Source: Mimachlamys varia
Lineage: Eukaryota; Mollusca; Bivalvia; Pectinida; Pectinidae
Direction: 5' to 3'
Assembly: GCA_947623455.1 (NCBI GenBank)
Contig: OX392529.1
Location: 60,035,186 to 60,099,185 of the forward strand
Length of the DNA stretch: 64,000 bases
In this document: piece by piece, positions 36,240 to 50,000 of the stretch
How positions within the stretch are numbered: position 1 is the stretch's first letter
Layout of the letters: every line of letters begins with the position of its first letter
The notes under the pieces: model-generated
Told to the model about the DNA's origin: nothing
Seen by the model: only the letters and a program-made list of their open reading frames with translations
The model's database searches: none
Made by a program: the position numbers and the translations under genes

Positions 36240-37805
36240 CCGGGATCTTTGCAACATACTGACAGATGTGACATGTAGGTCTCTTGCCACACATTACAGA
36301 TGTGACACGTAGGTCCCTTGCGACCCACTAACAGATGTGACACGTAGGTCCATCAAGACGTAATAACAGATGTGACATGTAGGTCTCTTGCCACACATTA
36401 CAGATGTGACACGTAGGTCCCTTGCCACGTACTGACAGATGTGACATGTAGGTCTCTTGCCACACATTACAGATGTGACACGTAGGTCCCTTGCAACGCA
36501 CTAACAGGTGTGACACGTAGGTCCCTCGCGACGTACTAACAGATGTGACACGTAGGTCCCTCGCGACGTACTTACAGGTGTGACATGTAGGTCCCTCACG
36601 ATGTACTAACAGATGTGACACGTAGATCCGTTGCAACGTACTAACAGGTGTGACATGTATGTCCCTTGCGACACACTAACAGATGTGACACTTAGGTCCC
36701 TTGCGACACACTAACAGATGTGACACGTAGGTCCCTTGCGACGTACTGACAGATGTGACACGTAGGTCCCTTGCGACGTACTAACAGATGTAACACGTAG
36801 GTCCCTTGCCACACATTACAGATGTGATACGTAGGTCCCTTGAGACACACTTACAGATGTGACACGTAGGTCCCTTGAGACACACTAACAGGTGTGACAC
36901 GTAGGCCCTCGCGATGTACTAACAGATGTGACACGTAGGTCCCTCGCGACGTACTGACAGATGTGACACGTAGGTCCCTTGCGACGTACTTACAGATGTG
37001 ACACGTAGGTCTCTTGCGACGTACTGACAGATGTGACACGTAGGTCCCTTGCGACGTACTAACAGATGTGACACGTAGGTCCCTTGCGACGTACTGACAG
37101 ATGTGACACGTAGGTCCCTCGCGACGTACTAACAGATGTGACACGTAGGTCCCTTGCGACGTACTGACAGATGTGACACGTAGGTCCCTTGCGACGTACT
37201 GACAGATGTGACACGTAGGTCCCTCGCGACGTACTAACAGATGTGACACGTAGGTCCCTTGCGACGTACTGACAGATGTGACACGTAGGTCCCTCGCAAC
37301 GTACTAACAGATGTGACACGTAGGTCCCTTGCGACGTACTGACAGATGTGACACGTAGGTCCCTCGCAACGTACTAACAGATGTGACACGTAGGTCCCTT
37401 GCGACCCACTAACAGATGTGACACGTAGGTTCCTCGCGACGTACTGACAGATGTGACACGTAGGTCCCTTGCGACGTACTGACAGATGTGACACGTAGGT
37501 CTCTTGCCACACATTACAGATGTGATACGTAGGTCTCTTGCGACCTACTAACAGATGTGACACGTAGGTCCTTTGCCACGTACTGACAGATGTGACACGT
37601 AGGTCCCTTGCAACGCACTAACAGGTGTGACACGTAGGTCTCTTGCGACCTACTAACAGATGTGACACGTAGGTCCTTTGCCACGTACTGACAGATGTGA
37701 CACGTAGGTCCTTTGCGACGTACTGACAGATGTGACACGTAGGTCCCTCGCGACGTACTGACAGATGTGACACGTAGGTCCCTTGCGACCCACTAACAGA
37801 TGTGA
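36240..37805. repeat. Minisatellite, 35-bp CpG-bearing unit, about 45 copies
   Basis: The unit is ACAGATGTGACACGTAGGTC plus CCTTGCGACGTACTG. A typical unit has three CpGs (CACGTAGG, TTGCGACGTA). Central copies are near-identical. Copies at the edges show CATGTAGG, GCAACGCACT and CCACACATT, in which CpG has become TpG or CpA. Open frames giving repeated GPTCHIC/ARDLRVTSVS on the - strand follow from the repeat. Confidence 0.94.
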
Positions 37806-39455
37806 CAAGAAGAGGCTGGGGTCAGTTTTATACATGTTACTATAGTCACACACTAAGTGAAAGCTGTATCATACAGAGGTGTCCCTATGTCAAGCATCTT
37901 TTGCTACTGGCCGTTAAGAACAGTATCTGAATTGTCAACAAACATAAATTTTGCCACAGCAGGAGATCACTAACGACAAAGTACACTCATTCTTGTTGGA
38001 ATGCTCATTGATGTGTCGTGTGTACTGCATGTTTTCTTTCACGACTTTTCAGGAGAGCTACTCCTAATGATAACACTCTCCACAAAGCTTATTTCAGCAA
38101 TATGATTTTAGATGCATATGACCTGATGACAATTCAGCAATCTGGTCTCCTGTGGCATAATGGGACAGGTGCTAGTCTGCAATCACTCGTGGCTGAGTGT
38201 GTATCCAACTATTTGATACCAAAGTGTTCATACCTATGACCAATCATGCTCAAGCAGTAGACTGCAGAAGCGTCACTTTATAGCCGATTTTGTAATATGG
38301 GTTTCTTCTGGAGAAAGTGACTTTCTGGCTTTTCATCAGCCAAAATGTTCACTATAACGAAAGTCTGACATGTTGAGTTTCTGAGACACTTATAAAGAAT
38401 ATCCACCTTGTTTCCGCTGGCTACACTACTGATACTTTAAATTCTTATGTTATATCTAACCTTCAGGACACACTGTCTTCAATAGTCTTGCTTATTTCAT
38501 ATATACATAGTTCTATTGTTGCCCCTGACAGCAAACCCATCTTCCTCTTCATTCCTAATCCTTATTGACTCCAATAACTTAGCTATGTGAAGTAACTTTT
38601 CTAAATTTAAATTGGTACCATTCCTAAACTTAAATTGGTTTCTTGCCTAAATAATCTTAAATTGGTAACTTGTCTAAACAGTCTTATTTTTAAATTGGTA
38701 AATTGCCTAAAAAAATCTTTAACAATGTTTTAATTGTCAACTATCTGTACGAGATTTGATATTTGATAGAAAAAAAAGCGAAAAAAAATTAAAAAAAAAG
38801 AAAAAGAAAGAAAATCTCACCAATCAATGAAAAATTCTATCACCATAATAAAATGGAAAAAATCAGAGAAGCATTTTGTAACGGAGAAATGAAAAAAAAA
38901 GTTCATTCCAAAATTCTAAAGTTGATTTTACATAAGTCATTTTGTTTTCATTATAAGAACAGTTGAACCTTTCAATGACCTTAAGATTCCTGTACAAAGA
39001 ATCATAGAGAAGGATAATAATGTATCATTCAGGTGATCAGAGCTTAAAAACGTTATCAAGAAATAAACATTAAAAATATATTAATATGATATGAAAAAAA
39101 TCCTTTCGTGGAACTTATTAAATCTAATTTATTACTTAATCCGTTAATGTATCAATAAGTAACACTAAAAGTGAAAACATTATCACTAACCTCTATATGA
39201 AGTTGCTTGTATACGATAATGTAGCACATAACAATATATACAATTCATTTGGTCTTACCCAAATGAAATATCAGACAATCTAGACACTAAATCCTAAAGT
39301 AAGACAACCTGCTGAGAGATAACAATTCTCTTTACCCTTCCTATTAAGAATGTTAATATTTAGAAACATGATTAAACCTCTTCATTTTGAGATTGTCAAC
39401 GCAGATCTGCAGTCTTGTAAGCAATAAGAAGTACGGATTTCAGACATCTCACAAG
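37806..39455. other. AT-rich sequence without a recognised gene; possible RBM33 poly(A) signal
   Basis: No supported exon. 38,575-38,720 has a weak AAATTGGTA repeat. On the - strand AATAAA occurs at 39,128-39,133, about 1.8 kb after the RBM33 stop; if used, the RBM33 3' UTR would include the 19-bp array. This is inference. Confidence 0.3.
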
Positions 39456-39459
39456 GCTC

Positions 39460-40570
39460 AGTATCTTTCCAGAGGATAAGTGTCTCTCACAAAGCTCAGT
39501 ATCTTTCCAGAGGATCAGTGTCTCTCCAGAGGATCAGTATCTCTCCAGAGGATCAGCGTCTCTCCAGAGGATCAGTGTCTCTCACGAGGATCAGTGTCTC
39601 TCACAAGGCTCAGTATCTTTCCAGAGGATCAGTATCTTTCCAGAGGATCAGTATCTTTCCAGAGGATCAGTATCTTTCCAGAGGATCAATATCTCTCCAG
39701 AGGATCAGTGTCTCTCACGAGGATCAGCGTCTCTCCAGAGGATCAGTATCTCTCCAGAGGATCAGTATCTCTCCAGAGGATCAGTATCTCTCCAGAGGAT
39801 CAGTATCTCTCCAGAGGATCAGTGTCTCTCCAGAGGATCAGTATCTTTCCAGAGGATCAGCGTCTCTCCAGAGGATCAGTGTCTCTCCAGAGGATCAGTA
39901 TCTTTCCAGAGGATCAGTATCTCTCCAGAGGATCAGTGTCTCTCCAGAGGATCAGTATCTTTCCAGAGGATCAGCGTCTCTCCAGAGGATCAGCGTCTCT
40001 CCAGAGGATCAGCGTCTCTCCAGAGGATCAGCGTCTCTCCAGAGGATCAGTATCTTTCCAGAGGATCAGTATCTCTCCAGAGGATCAGTATCTTTCCAGA
40101 GGATCAGTATCTCTCCAGAGGATCAGTATCTCTCCAGAGGATCAGCGTCTCTCCAGAGGATCAGCGTCTCTCCAGAGGATCAGTGTCTCTCACGAGGATC
40201 AGCGTCTCTCCAGAGGATCAGCGTCTCTCCAGAGGATCAGTGTCTCTCACGAGGATCAGCGTCTCTCCAGAGGATCAGCGTCTCTCCAGAGGATCAGTGT
40301 CTCTCACGAGGATCAGTGTCTCTCCAGAGGATCAGCGTCTCTCCAGAGGATCAGTGTCTCTCACGAGGATCAGCGTCTCTCCAGAGGATCAGTGTCTCTC
40401 ACGAGGATCAGCGTCTCTCCAGAGGATCAGTGTCTCTCACGAGGATCAGCGTCTCTCCAGAGGATCAGTGTCTCTCCAGAGGATCAGCGTCTCTCCAGAG
40501 GATCAGTGTCTCTCACGAGGATCAGCGTCTCTCCAGAGGATCAGCATCTCCCCGAAGAATCAGTTTCTCT
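39460..40570. repeat. Minisatellite, 19-bp unit (GTATCTCTCCAGAGGATCA), about 58 copies
   Basis: Strict 19-bp period with GTGTC, GCGTC, GTATC and CACGAGG variants. Because 19 is not a multiple of 3 and the unit lacks stops, several + strand frames stay open for up to ~380 codons. These are artefacts of the repeat. It lies just 3' of the RBM33 stop on the other strand. Confidence 0.95.
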
Positions 40571-40968
40571 CCAATGCATCTCCCCAGAAGATCTCTCAAG
40601 ATCATCTTGTCAGAGCTTCTCTCTTGGTCCTCAGTATTAGGCTAACAGCAAGTTTGAAATCTTCTATCAAACTAAGAATTACAAAAGAAACGACTCACAT
40701 TAGGAGTTACAGGACAGAAATTCCTCATGCCAAGTCATGCCAGTCCTGAGCATAACCGACGCCCTGATGTGACGATAAAGGTCTCCAAAAACTCCCACTC
40801 TTTCATCTTCTGCAATTTACACCAAAACTGGAGGGAAAGATATCAGAAATAATTATTTCTGTTTCCAGAGACCATGTTTTGTTACAGTTTCCAGTGGTCT
40901 TCCCTCCCTGCTGAGTTTCACCACTGTCAGTAAAGTGTGTGGAGATTCATCCAGCTCCAAAAACAGGC

Positions 40969-41017
40969 TCAGATGGGAAGGTGTGTCACATTTATGTGAG
41001 ATAGATCCAGCATGTGT
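40969..41017 (-). CDS. RBM33: RBM33 terminal coding exon
   Basis: The acceptor is TTCCATTGCAG. With the AG left by the previous exon it encodes [16 protein letters not shown] and TGA (40,971-40,969). The human protein ends HMIDLSHINVSLIVE, so the 3' end of the gene is fixed. The intron before it is about 2.8 kb. Confidence 0.95.
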
Positions 41018-44000
41018 CTGCAATGGAACCAAACAATAATTATCCATTAGATGAATCAATTGTTTAAATTTGTGTTCTCCAAAACATTTAAGGTTTAGGT
41101 ACTGAGAATGTGTCAATCTTGTGACACGTTTAGATCGTCAACTGATCGGGAATGTCATTGAATGATATTTAGGCTATAGATACTCTGTGATGTCTTAATT
41201 CATCATTTTTCTTTTCTTCAATAATCGATCATTAGTTGATCATCAGTTGTTTGTGTAACAGTGATGATCGATCACAATTTTTCAAGTGATTCCCAACACT
41301 TAAAAATGTCTCCCTTCATTCAAAGGAATAAATTATGCAAACTACTTTCTTCTAGTGGTCAAAGAACAACCATGCGAAGAATTATCCTTCAACAATAATA
41401 ATTGGTTAAAAATTTATGAAGAAGTCATGACTTTCTGTAATTCACAATAAAGGGGTCCCATGAAAGCCCCTTAACTTGAGACCTTGGCTTTTGGAGGACA
41501 AAATTGATAGAGTTAATACTAATATATTATATATAAGTATGTGCAGTCTGATGGAAATCCATGATGAAACAAAGACACCAGATATAATTATACTGACAAT
41601 AATTTTCTATAAATAGCAAGTGACATTGACCTGACGTCCCTGAGACTTGAACTCATTTAAGATGCTTTAATCCTTAACAAGTATGTGAAGATTTGATGAA
41701 AATACATGAAAGCTTTAGTGCTGACAATTTCAGTGGACAGAAGAACAGCAAGGAAAACTATAGCCCCCTCCCCCAATTTCATCAGTAGGGGCTCAAAGGC
41801 CCATAACTCTATCAGGGCCTGCAAATGAAATTTTCTAAGGTCAAGGGGCGTAACTCTGTAAAAAAATCATTCAACCGTAACCAAATCAAAACTTGACCAA
41901 GATATTCCCAAGATGCATCTGTATACTAAATTTCGGGTATAATGCACAGAAACTCCAAAAAGGAGACAGACAGACAGCAGGTAAACTAATAGTCCCCTCC
42001 GGCTTCGCTGGTAGGAAACTAAACTAAAATTCTGTGAGACTTAAATGCCCCCACCACCATATGAAATTGTTCTGCAAAATTTCATGAAACTTGGATATTT
42101 GGATTTTAACCAATCAAAATCCTTAAAATGTCTCTCATTTTAGTTTTCATAAAATGAATACTAACATTGCCTTCGATTTGCAAGATTACATATACATGTA
42201 TACATACCAAATTTCTTTTCAATCAGAAAAAAATTAAAATTTGACTAATCAGAAGCCTCCATTTGGCAGCCATCTTGAATTGTTATGCCGTATTTGTTAC
42301 TTCTGCACTTACTTTTGAACATACTTTTTCAGAGTTTTTATTTTTCTATTTCCACACAAGTTAAACAAGTCTCTTCATTATCATTGAATAGTGGTCATTC
42401 CATTTTTGTGAAAATTTATTAAAATTCTCGAAAGATTAATGTGGCCATATTAAAGTCTGGAAACAAGAGGCCCAGAGGGCCTGTATCGCTCATCAAGGTA
42501 AACATGGTAAAATATTTTTGAAAAAGATCCCATGGAAGGAACATACCAAAAGACCAATCCTTGAAGCACATCTGTATCAATTTATTTTTGGTTAGTGGGT
42601 AGGTATCTCAACTGTTTTTAAGTTCAAATGAGAAACTAGGTCCCTAGGGCTATATGGCCAGACCCTGACATCAATGTTAATATCATAATTGTGATCGTCT
42701 CTTTATCCCCAACAATCGTATACATAGATTTGGGGTGGGGAGGCAGAGTCACTTTTTATGCAAAATTGTTCCCCCCCACCCCCCCCCCAAAGGACTTTTT
42801 CGACCAAAATTGGTTAAAATCCATTCAAAACTATGACTATAGAAGCAGTTTAAAGGATTTACCTCTATTTCCCCTTTTGGGCTCTGCCCCTCTAGCCCTT
42901 TCGGGGTCAGAGTCACCATTTATGCAAAATCTGTTTTCCTTCCCCTAACAATGTTTCTGACCAAATTTGGTTCAAATCCATTCATGACTTTAGGACAAGT
43001 AGAGATTTGAAGGAATTACCTCAGTCTATTTCCCCCTATTGGGCCCCGCCCCTCTGTCCCCTTGGGCATAGGTGTTAACCTCTGAAATCTCTTATCAGGG
43101 AGACCTTTACAAAATGGCCGCATAGGTTGCCATGTCAAAGTTTTCTCGAACATGAAAATAACAACACTTTAGTGGAGCTTGAGAAGAAGTTTGAAATGTG
43201 TTTTTCAAAATGGCGGCAGTGGTGGCCCTCTTGGATTTCGGACCGACTCGAAAAATAACAGCACTTCGTCGGGACCATCTCAGGGTCATTTCAGCACAAC
43301 TCCACTGATGGAATTTAAAAAGAAGTTTAAAACGTGAGAAGTTTACAGACCGCGCACGAAGTAGATGACTTTATATACCCTTCGGGTCAGATAGGGCCCC
43401 GTCATGTGGTTATTTATCTCCCAGTATCATCAATCTGTGAGCTTTGGACGCAATGGTCAAACCTATGCTGAAAAAACCGACTCGAAAAATAACAACACTT
43501 CGTCGGGACCATCTCAGGGTCATTTCAGCACAACTAAAAACATAAAAAGAAGTTTAAAACGTGAGAAGTTTACAGACGGCGCACGAAGTAGATGACTTTA
43601 TATACCCTTCGGGTCAGATAGGGCCCCGTCATGTGGCTATTTATCTCCCAGTATCATCAATCCGTGAGCTTTGGACGCAATGGTCAAACCTAGCAAAGTT
43701 GATTCCTTGTTTAATTTCGACCAACTTTATTTCATAATGGGCAATTAATGTAGTGAAGTTGCGTGTTTTGAAGGTAAAAAGGTAAGTTTGCAATATCTAC
43801 TTTTGGATAATCATATCTATTAATTACCTGTTAAACTTCTTAGAGAACTGGGCCGCACTGTTAGGATCCTGAAATGTCACTGTGGCTTTCTTCTGACCTT
43901 TCAGCATCTGGATACTCTACAAAGCACATTAACGTAAAACATCATTTTTGCAGAAGTCTCATTCTAAAGTTGTAGAGTAGTGAAAGTCTCTTCTGGAATG

Positions 44001-47000
44001 CCTTTCTGTTTATCATAATTTCACAAAACAATATTCCAATAATTTACTGTAGCTTTTATATATATTTGACCCCATGTGACCATTAATATGGGTGAGGGCC
44101 ATTCACAAACTTAATTAGTAGCCCTTCATCCCTGCATGATACTGGTCGAAGTACTAGTCCTTATGTTAGACCTTCTTGTTTAAACAGAAGAAGCTGTTAA
44201 AAGCTAGGGGAGATGTAATCAGTAATGCCATAAACAGATTATTGTATGAGTAAACGAAGAACACAAACACATGTAATCAACAAGAGGCCCAATGGGCCTG
44301 CATCGCTTCCCTAGTATCAATCTCTGACTTGTAACCCTTAAGTCACCTAAAATCTTTTACTGTAACATATTCAGAAAAACAAGATTTAAACATATTTTAC
44401 CCCTGTGACCTTCTACAAAAATGTCATTTCCATTTGCAAATTTTGTTTGGCTTCATCCATGGAAGCTACCAGCTAAATATCGGATGTTGTCTCTAGGTTC
44501 ATCAGATGAAGACGCTCAAAGGCTTTAACAGATTTGGCCCTTGTGACCTTGAATATGGGCCAAATATATTGCTACTAGGGTTTTTAGTTTTTCATAAGAA
44601 GTCACTCAAAGATTTTAACAGATTTGACCCCTAAGACCTTGAATATTATTCAAAGTCATTTCAATTTGCATATTTTGCTCAGCTTCTTCCAAGGAAGCAA
44701 CCCAAACAAATATCATGTCTCTTGGCCTTTTGGTAGTTCAGAAGAAGTCGTTTGAAGGTTTTAAAAGATTTCACCCCTGTGACCTTGAATACAGGTCAAT
44801 GTAATTTCTTTTCTCAAACTTTGTCAGGCTTCATCCAAGTAACCTTTCAGCCATATATCATGCTTCAAGGGCTGATGGTATTTCAGAAGAAGTTGTTTGA
44901 AGGTTTTGACAGATTTGACCCTGTGACCTTGAATATAGGTCAAGGTCATTTCTTTTCACAAACTTTATTCGGCTTCATCCAAGGAAGCCATAAGTCAAAT
45001 ATGAGGTCACTATGCCTGGCAATATTCTAAAAGAAGTTGTTTGAAGGTTTCGATATTTTTACCCTTGTGACCTTGAAAGTAGGTCAAAGTGATTTTTTCC
45101 ACAAACTTTGTTCAGCTCTTTCCAAGAAAGCTAGCTCGGGCTAAGTGAACTAATAATGTGCTTTTGTATAAGACTGGACACCTTCTTCAAAAATGTGCTT
45201 TTGTATAAGACTGGACACCTTCTTCAATAATGTGCTTTTGTATAAGACTGGACACCTTAAATAACGTACAATCAATACTTTTACCTTGTTCACAGACTTC
45301 CTATATGAACTAATCCTTTACCATGGGATAGAGAAATAATTCTGTCCTATTTGGTGCCCTATAATATAAGAGAACATATTTTACAGACGCCATAGGTCAA
45401 CTTACCTCCACTTCTCCGATTCCAAAACACATCTTCTTGATGTTCGCCTCTGTGGTGGACACTGACAGGTTGTCTATAGACACAACTTTGGACAAGGGAG
45501 GCGACTCTCCTACCACTACTCTCTGTAGACAGGAACGGTTAAGAAAGTGTATTAAAATAAGTACCATCAGTAATGATTTAATAATTTACTACAATACTAC
45601 AGTGAAGTGTGTTACTTCATTTCCATGTTATCTGATCAAGACATCTTGTCCAACTTAGATGCATCATCTCGGACTAGACAGGCTTCAAAATATGCATCTG
45701 TATTCGAGTGATAAGATGATAAAATAAATAATAAAAGCAAAGTGAGCAGGGGCTCACATAATTATACCCCTGCCAACACATTTTAGTCCAGTGTGATCTA
45801 TGAGCGATGACCACAAACAAAGGTGTAGAACTTGATAGTCTGATGGAATGGTGTGAATATGGAATGGTGTGACTATGGAATGGTGTGACTATGGAATGGT
45901 GTGAATATGGAATGGTGTGAATATGGAATGATGTGACTATGGAATGGTGTGACTATGGAATGGTGTGACTATGGAATGGTGTGACTATGGAATGGTGTGA
46001 CTATGGAATGGTGTGACTATGGAATGGTGTGACTATGGAATGGTGTGACTATGGAATGGTGTGAGTATGGAATGGTGTGACTATGGAATGGTGTGACTAT
46101 GGAATGGTGTGACTATGGAATGGTGTGACTATGGAATGGTGTGACTATGGAATGGTGTGAGTATGGAATGGTGTGAGTATGGAATGGTGTGAGTATGGAA
46201 TGGTGTGAGTATGGAATGGTGTGAGTATGGAATGGTGTGACTATGGAATGGTGTGAGTATGGAATGGTGTGAGTATGGAATGGTGTGACTATGGAATGGT
46301 GTGACTATGGAATGGTGTGACTATGGAATGGTGTGACTATGGAATGGTGTGAGTATGGAATGGTGTGACTATGGAATGGTGTGAGTATGGAATGGTGTGA
46401 GTATGGAATGGTGTGAGTATGGAATGGTGTGACTATGGAATGGTGTGAGTATGGAATGGTGTGAGTATGGAATGGTGTGAGTATGGAATGGTGTGACTAT
46501 GGAATGGTGTGAACATGAACCAAATCTGACCATGGGTTCATGAGATATATCTTTTACACAGGGTCGGACACACAAGCACAGACAAAGTGATTACTATACC
46601 CCCCCCCTACTTGTCTAAGCTTATGTGGATATTTAAGCAATCTTGCAGATTCAATTTCAATAAAATTAATTTTGCAATTATTTCAATGCATTAAGAAAAC
46701 CTTTAAAATGTATATTTTGTGGAGACCTGGGTGAAACCTGAAATTCTCACCCTGCCTTCCGGATTCTGGACAACCTTCCTCTGACCAGGTGCAGCAGGCT
46801 TGCTGATCACTGTCCTCTGACTGTTGCCTAGGGTTACCTGACGGTCATCTCCAGTTTTGTTTATATTCTTCAACATTACTGTCCTAGAGATCACTTTTCC
46901 ACTGCTGTCCTTTTTCAAGATAGTGACCTTCTGTTTTAACACTAATTTTCCATCCTTTCCCGTTACAGCATTCTGGTTAGTATTTCCCTGAGTCGTAGTC

Positions 47001-50000
47001 AGACTAGGCATATTCACTTGTCTGTTCTGATTTCCCGAGTTTTGACGCTGAACATTTGTATTTGGTCTGTTCCCAGGACCAGGGAGCCTGTTATCCTGAT
47101 GTGGTACTCCCCTTGGGCCACTTGGCTGGTTACCAGGAAATTGTTGCTTTGGACCACCCTGTCCTGGCCCACGCGGACCACCAAACTGTCCTGGCCCTCG
47201 TGGACCACCAAACTGTCCTGGCCCTCGTGGACCACCAAACTGTCCTGGCCCTCGCGGACCACCAAACTGTCCTGGCCCTCGCGGACCACCTAACTGTTGG
47301 GGCTGCCTAGGGCCAAATCGTGGCTGCCCACTGTTAGGGGTCCGAGGATGAAAATTTTGAGCCTGGTTGTTTCCTTGACCCTGTTGACCGACACTGTTTT
47401 GCCTGATGGCTTTGCCTGGCATGTTGCTCTTCACAGACGATATGGGGCCAACACCTTTTTCTACATCTGCTATTGTCTTTCCTGTGATGGAATTTGTTTT
47501 TAATCAATATCATAATAATATCAATTTCACAATAAAACAAAAAGAATTAGCTACGAACCCTCCTTTCTCTCAACCCTCCAGCCTTGATTTCTTTCTGTAT
47601 TCAAATACTTATTTGTAGAGTTTATAACACCAGAATGACAAATTCCTTCCTTCATGCACATCTACAGCTATGTTTTTTTAATAACATATTTCATAAAACA
47701 TTTTAAAGCTTATTTTGCAATGTTGTTTTTTATGTTTTAAGCACTTATGATATAATTTGTAATACTACTGTATTACGGGTATATTTCAAAATACAAACTT
47801 TTAATACCAAAAGGATCCATCAAGCGCTTCTCAAGAAATAGCGATAACAAACTTTCAATAGCAAAATCCAAGATGGCCACCTTTCAGCAATTTTTTTTCC
47901 GATCGGTTCCATAATCTAAAGGGCACAACTAGGCACCAAGGGGAACCTAAATATGAATCTTTTAGTAAGATCCATCAAGAACTTAGAAATAGCGATAACA
48001 AACTTTCATATCAAAATCCATAATGGCCGCCTTTCAGTCATTTTGTTTTTCAGTTCAGTCCCAAAATTAAAAGGGCACAACAAGGGCTCAAGGGAAACCT
48101 ACATATGCAATTTGAGAAAGATCCATGCAGTACTTCTCAAGATATAGTGATAACAAAAACTGTGGGTGTGCCAGTCCCCAACATCAATGCTAATATCACG
48201 ATTGTGTTAGTCTCTTTATGACTGCAAGGGCATGGCAGAACCTGAGCTCAAATCTAAAATCACGTTTGCATTCGTGTCTTTATGCCCAACAATTGTATAT
48301 GTAGTTTTGGGGTGTTGATCTCAGTCAATTAAAAGTTATGACTCAGAAGTTAAGTCTGCAAGGGTTTGGAAGTCCCTGGGGTCAAATCTAAAACCATTTC
48401 TGGAATAGTTTCCTAAGTACCTCATTATATATAGTTTAATTACTTTTTCCCTTTAAGGCCCAATATACGTAACTTCAGGGAAATTTTTGTGATCCTCACA
48501 AAATTCTGAAAAAAAAATCCAGTTGATAACCATGCAAAATAAGCCTAAAACGAAGTAAACCTGAGCGGTAACTAACAAGAAACTCTTGACACAAAAATCC
48601 AAAGAATTAAAAATAATTCAGGTGGGGCCAACTTCAACAACAAACCGAAGGTAGAAGACGGTTCGCAATGGACGCATGTTTACAAATAGCGTGTTTCAAC
48701 TGCTGCTGTACCGGTAACCGCAAAGGAATTTATCTTGGATATTGCTGATCTCAGTTAATCGTAAGTTACGTATTTTGGGCCTTTAAACAAACTCTTACTA
48801 TTGGACCTAAGGTTCCTTCCTGTCAAGTAATGTTTAATGTAGTATTTATAGGCCTCACATGTGTAGATCTACCCCTACTGGGCATTCACTCCCTTTCTTT
48901 ATACAAGTCAAGTAATTTCCAAAAGGATGCTTTTTATATTTTCCTATATTTCCCATATTTGATCTCATCCCTTTGTCCTTCGGGTAACCAATTCACACAA
49001 ATCCTCCATTTAACAGAGCATATGCCATGTATAAATGTGTCTAATTCCTCAGATGTCAACATACAGAGGGAAACCTCATTACCTAAATGTTACTACAGAC
49101 CAATCCAGAATAAAATTTCTTCACCACAAGTGATTTACACATCTACAAACCTTCCTCTGCCAGTTTGCGTTCTAGCTGAGATCTCCGTTCACCAGCTAAG
49201 GCCAGTCTTCTTGCTTCCTTTATGCGTATTACATGATCTCTTTTTCTTTTTTGCTCTTCTAACTTTGCCTTTAATACAGGGTCTACAATCTCCTAAAAAC
49301 AAAAGCTGTAGCTCATCATCAGATTCTTATCCAAACATCTAACTTTCACCATGAAATGTATTGTGTATATATAAAGAGGATGTTCGTTCCTTTTAATATG
49401 CTCAAAAGCCATCCTTTCATCAACTTTGTCTCCAACTACTGATCCTATTACAGTGTACTCCACTTAATATCACCCCTGTTAATATCACATTCCTCTTTAT
49501 ATCATGTTTTTCCCAAGCACCATTTTTCTCTATAATCTATGTAATTGTTTTTGGTTAATATCATGTATTTTGAGGTGAATTCCTTTTAATATCATGTTTT
49601 TTTAACCAATCACATAAAATATCCAGAAAATGATGTCATTTCCATTGATTTTATATACAACTTGTACAAAATATTGCATAGAAAATAAAAAATAACTCCA
49701 AAAATGTTTTTGAATTGAAATCATGTTATCTATTTATATTGAAACAACTTCATATGTACATTGAATAGCTTACTTGTAGTTATGGTGATTGGAAATGCAC
49801 TAGATTTAGTGAAAAACATGTTACTCTTAATGTCACATTCCTGTTAATATCATGTTTTTGTCTGACAAATGCAACATGATATAAAGGGGACTGCACTGTA
49901 CCACTGTTTTTTTTTTTACACCTTTCCTACATCTGACTTTGTCTACACTTTTCCTACATCTGACTTTGTCTTCACTTTTCCTACACCAGATTTTGTCTAC

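Noticed and set aside
36240..37805. Regular 35-bp repeats that could suggest a CRISPR array
   Set aside because: There are no unique spacers; whole units are repeated end to end, and the window is eukaryotic.
39480..40749. Open frames of 386, 375 and 188 codons on the + strand
   Set aside because: They lie in a 19-bp stop-free repeat and show the same repeated words (SRGSVSLQRIS, SPEDQ) in several frames. No unique domain or splice context.
46369..46575. - strand frame with repeated HSHTIPY/HSILTPF
   Set aside because: Translation of the 16-bp array in an RBM33 intron.
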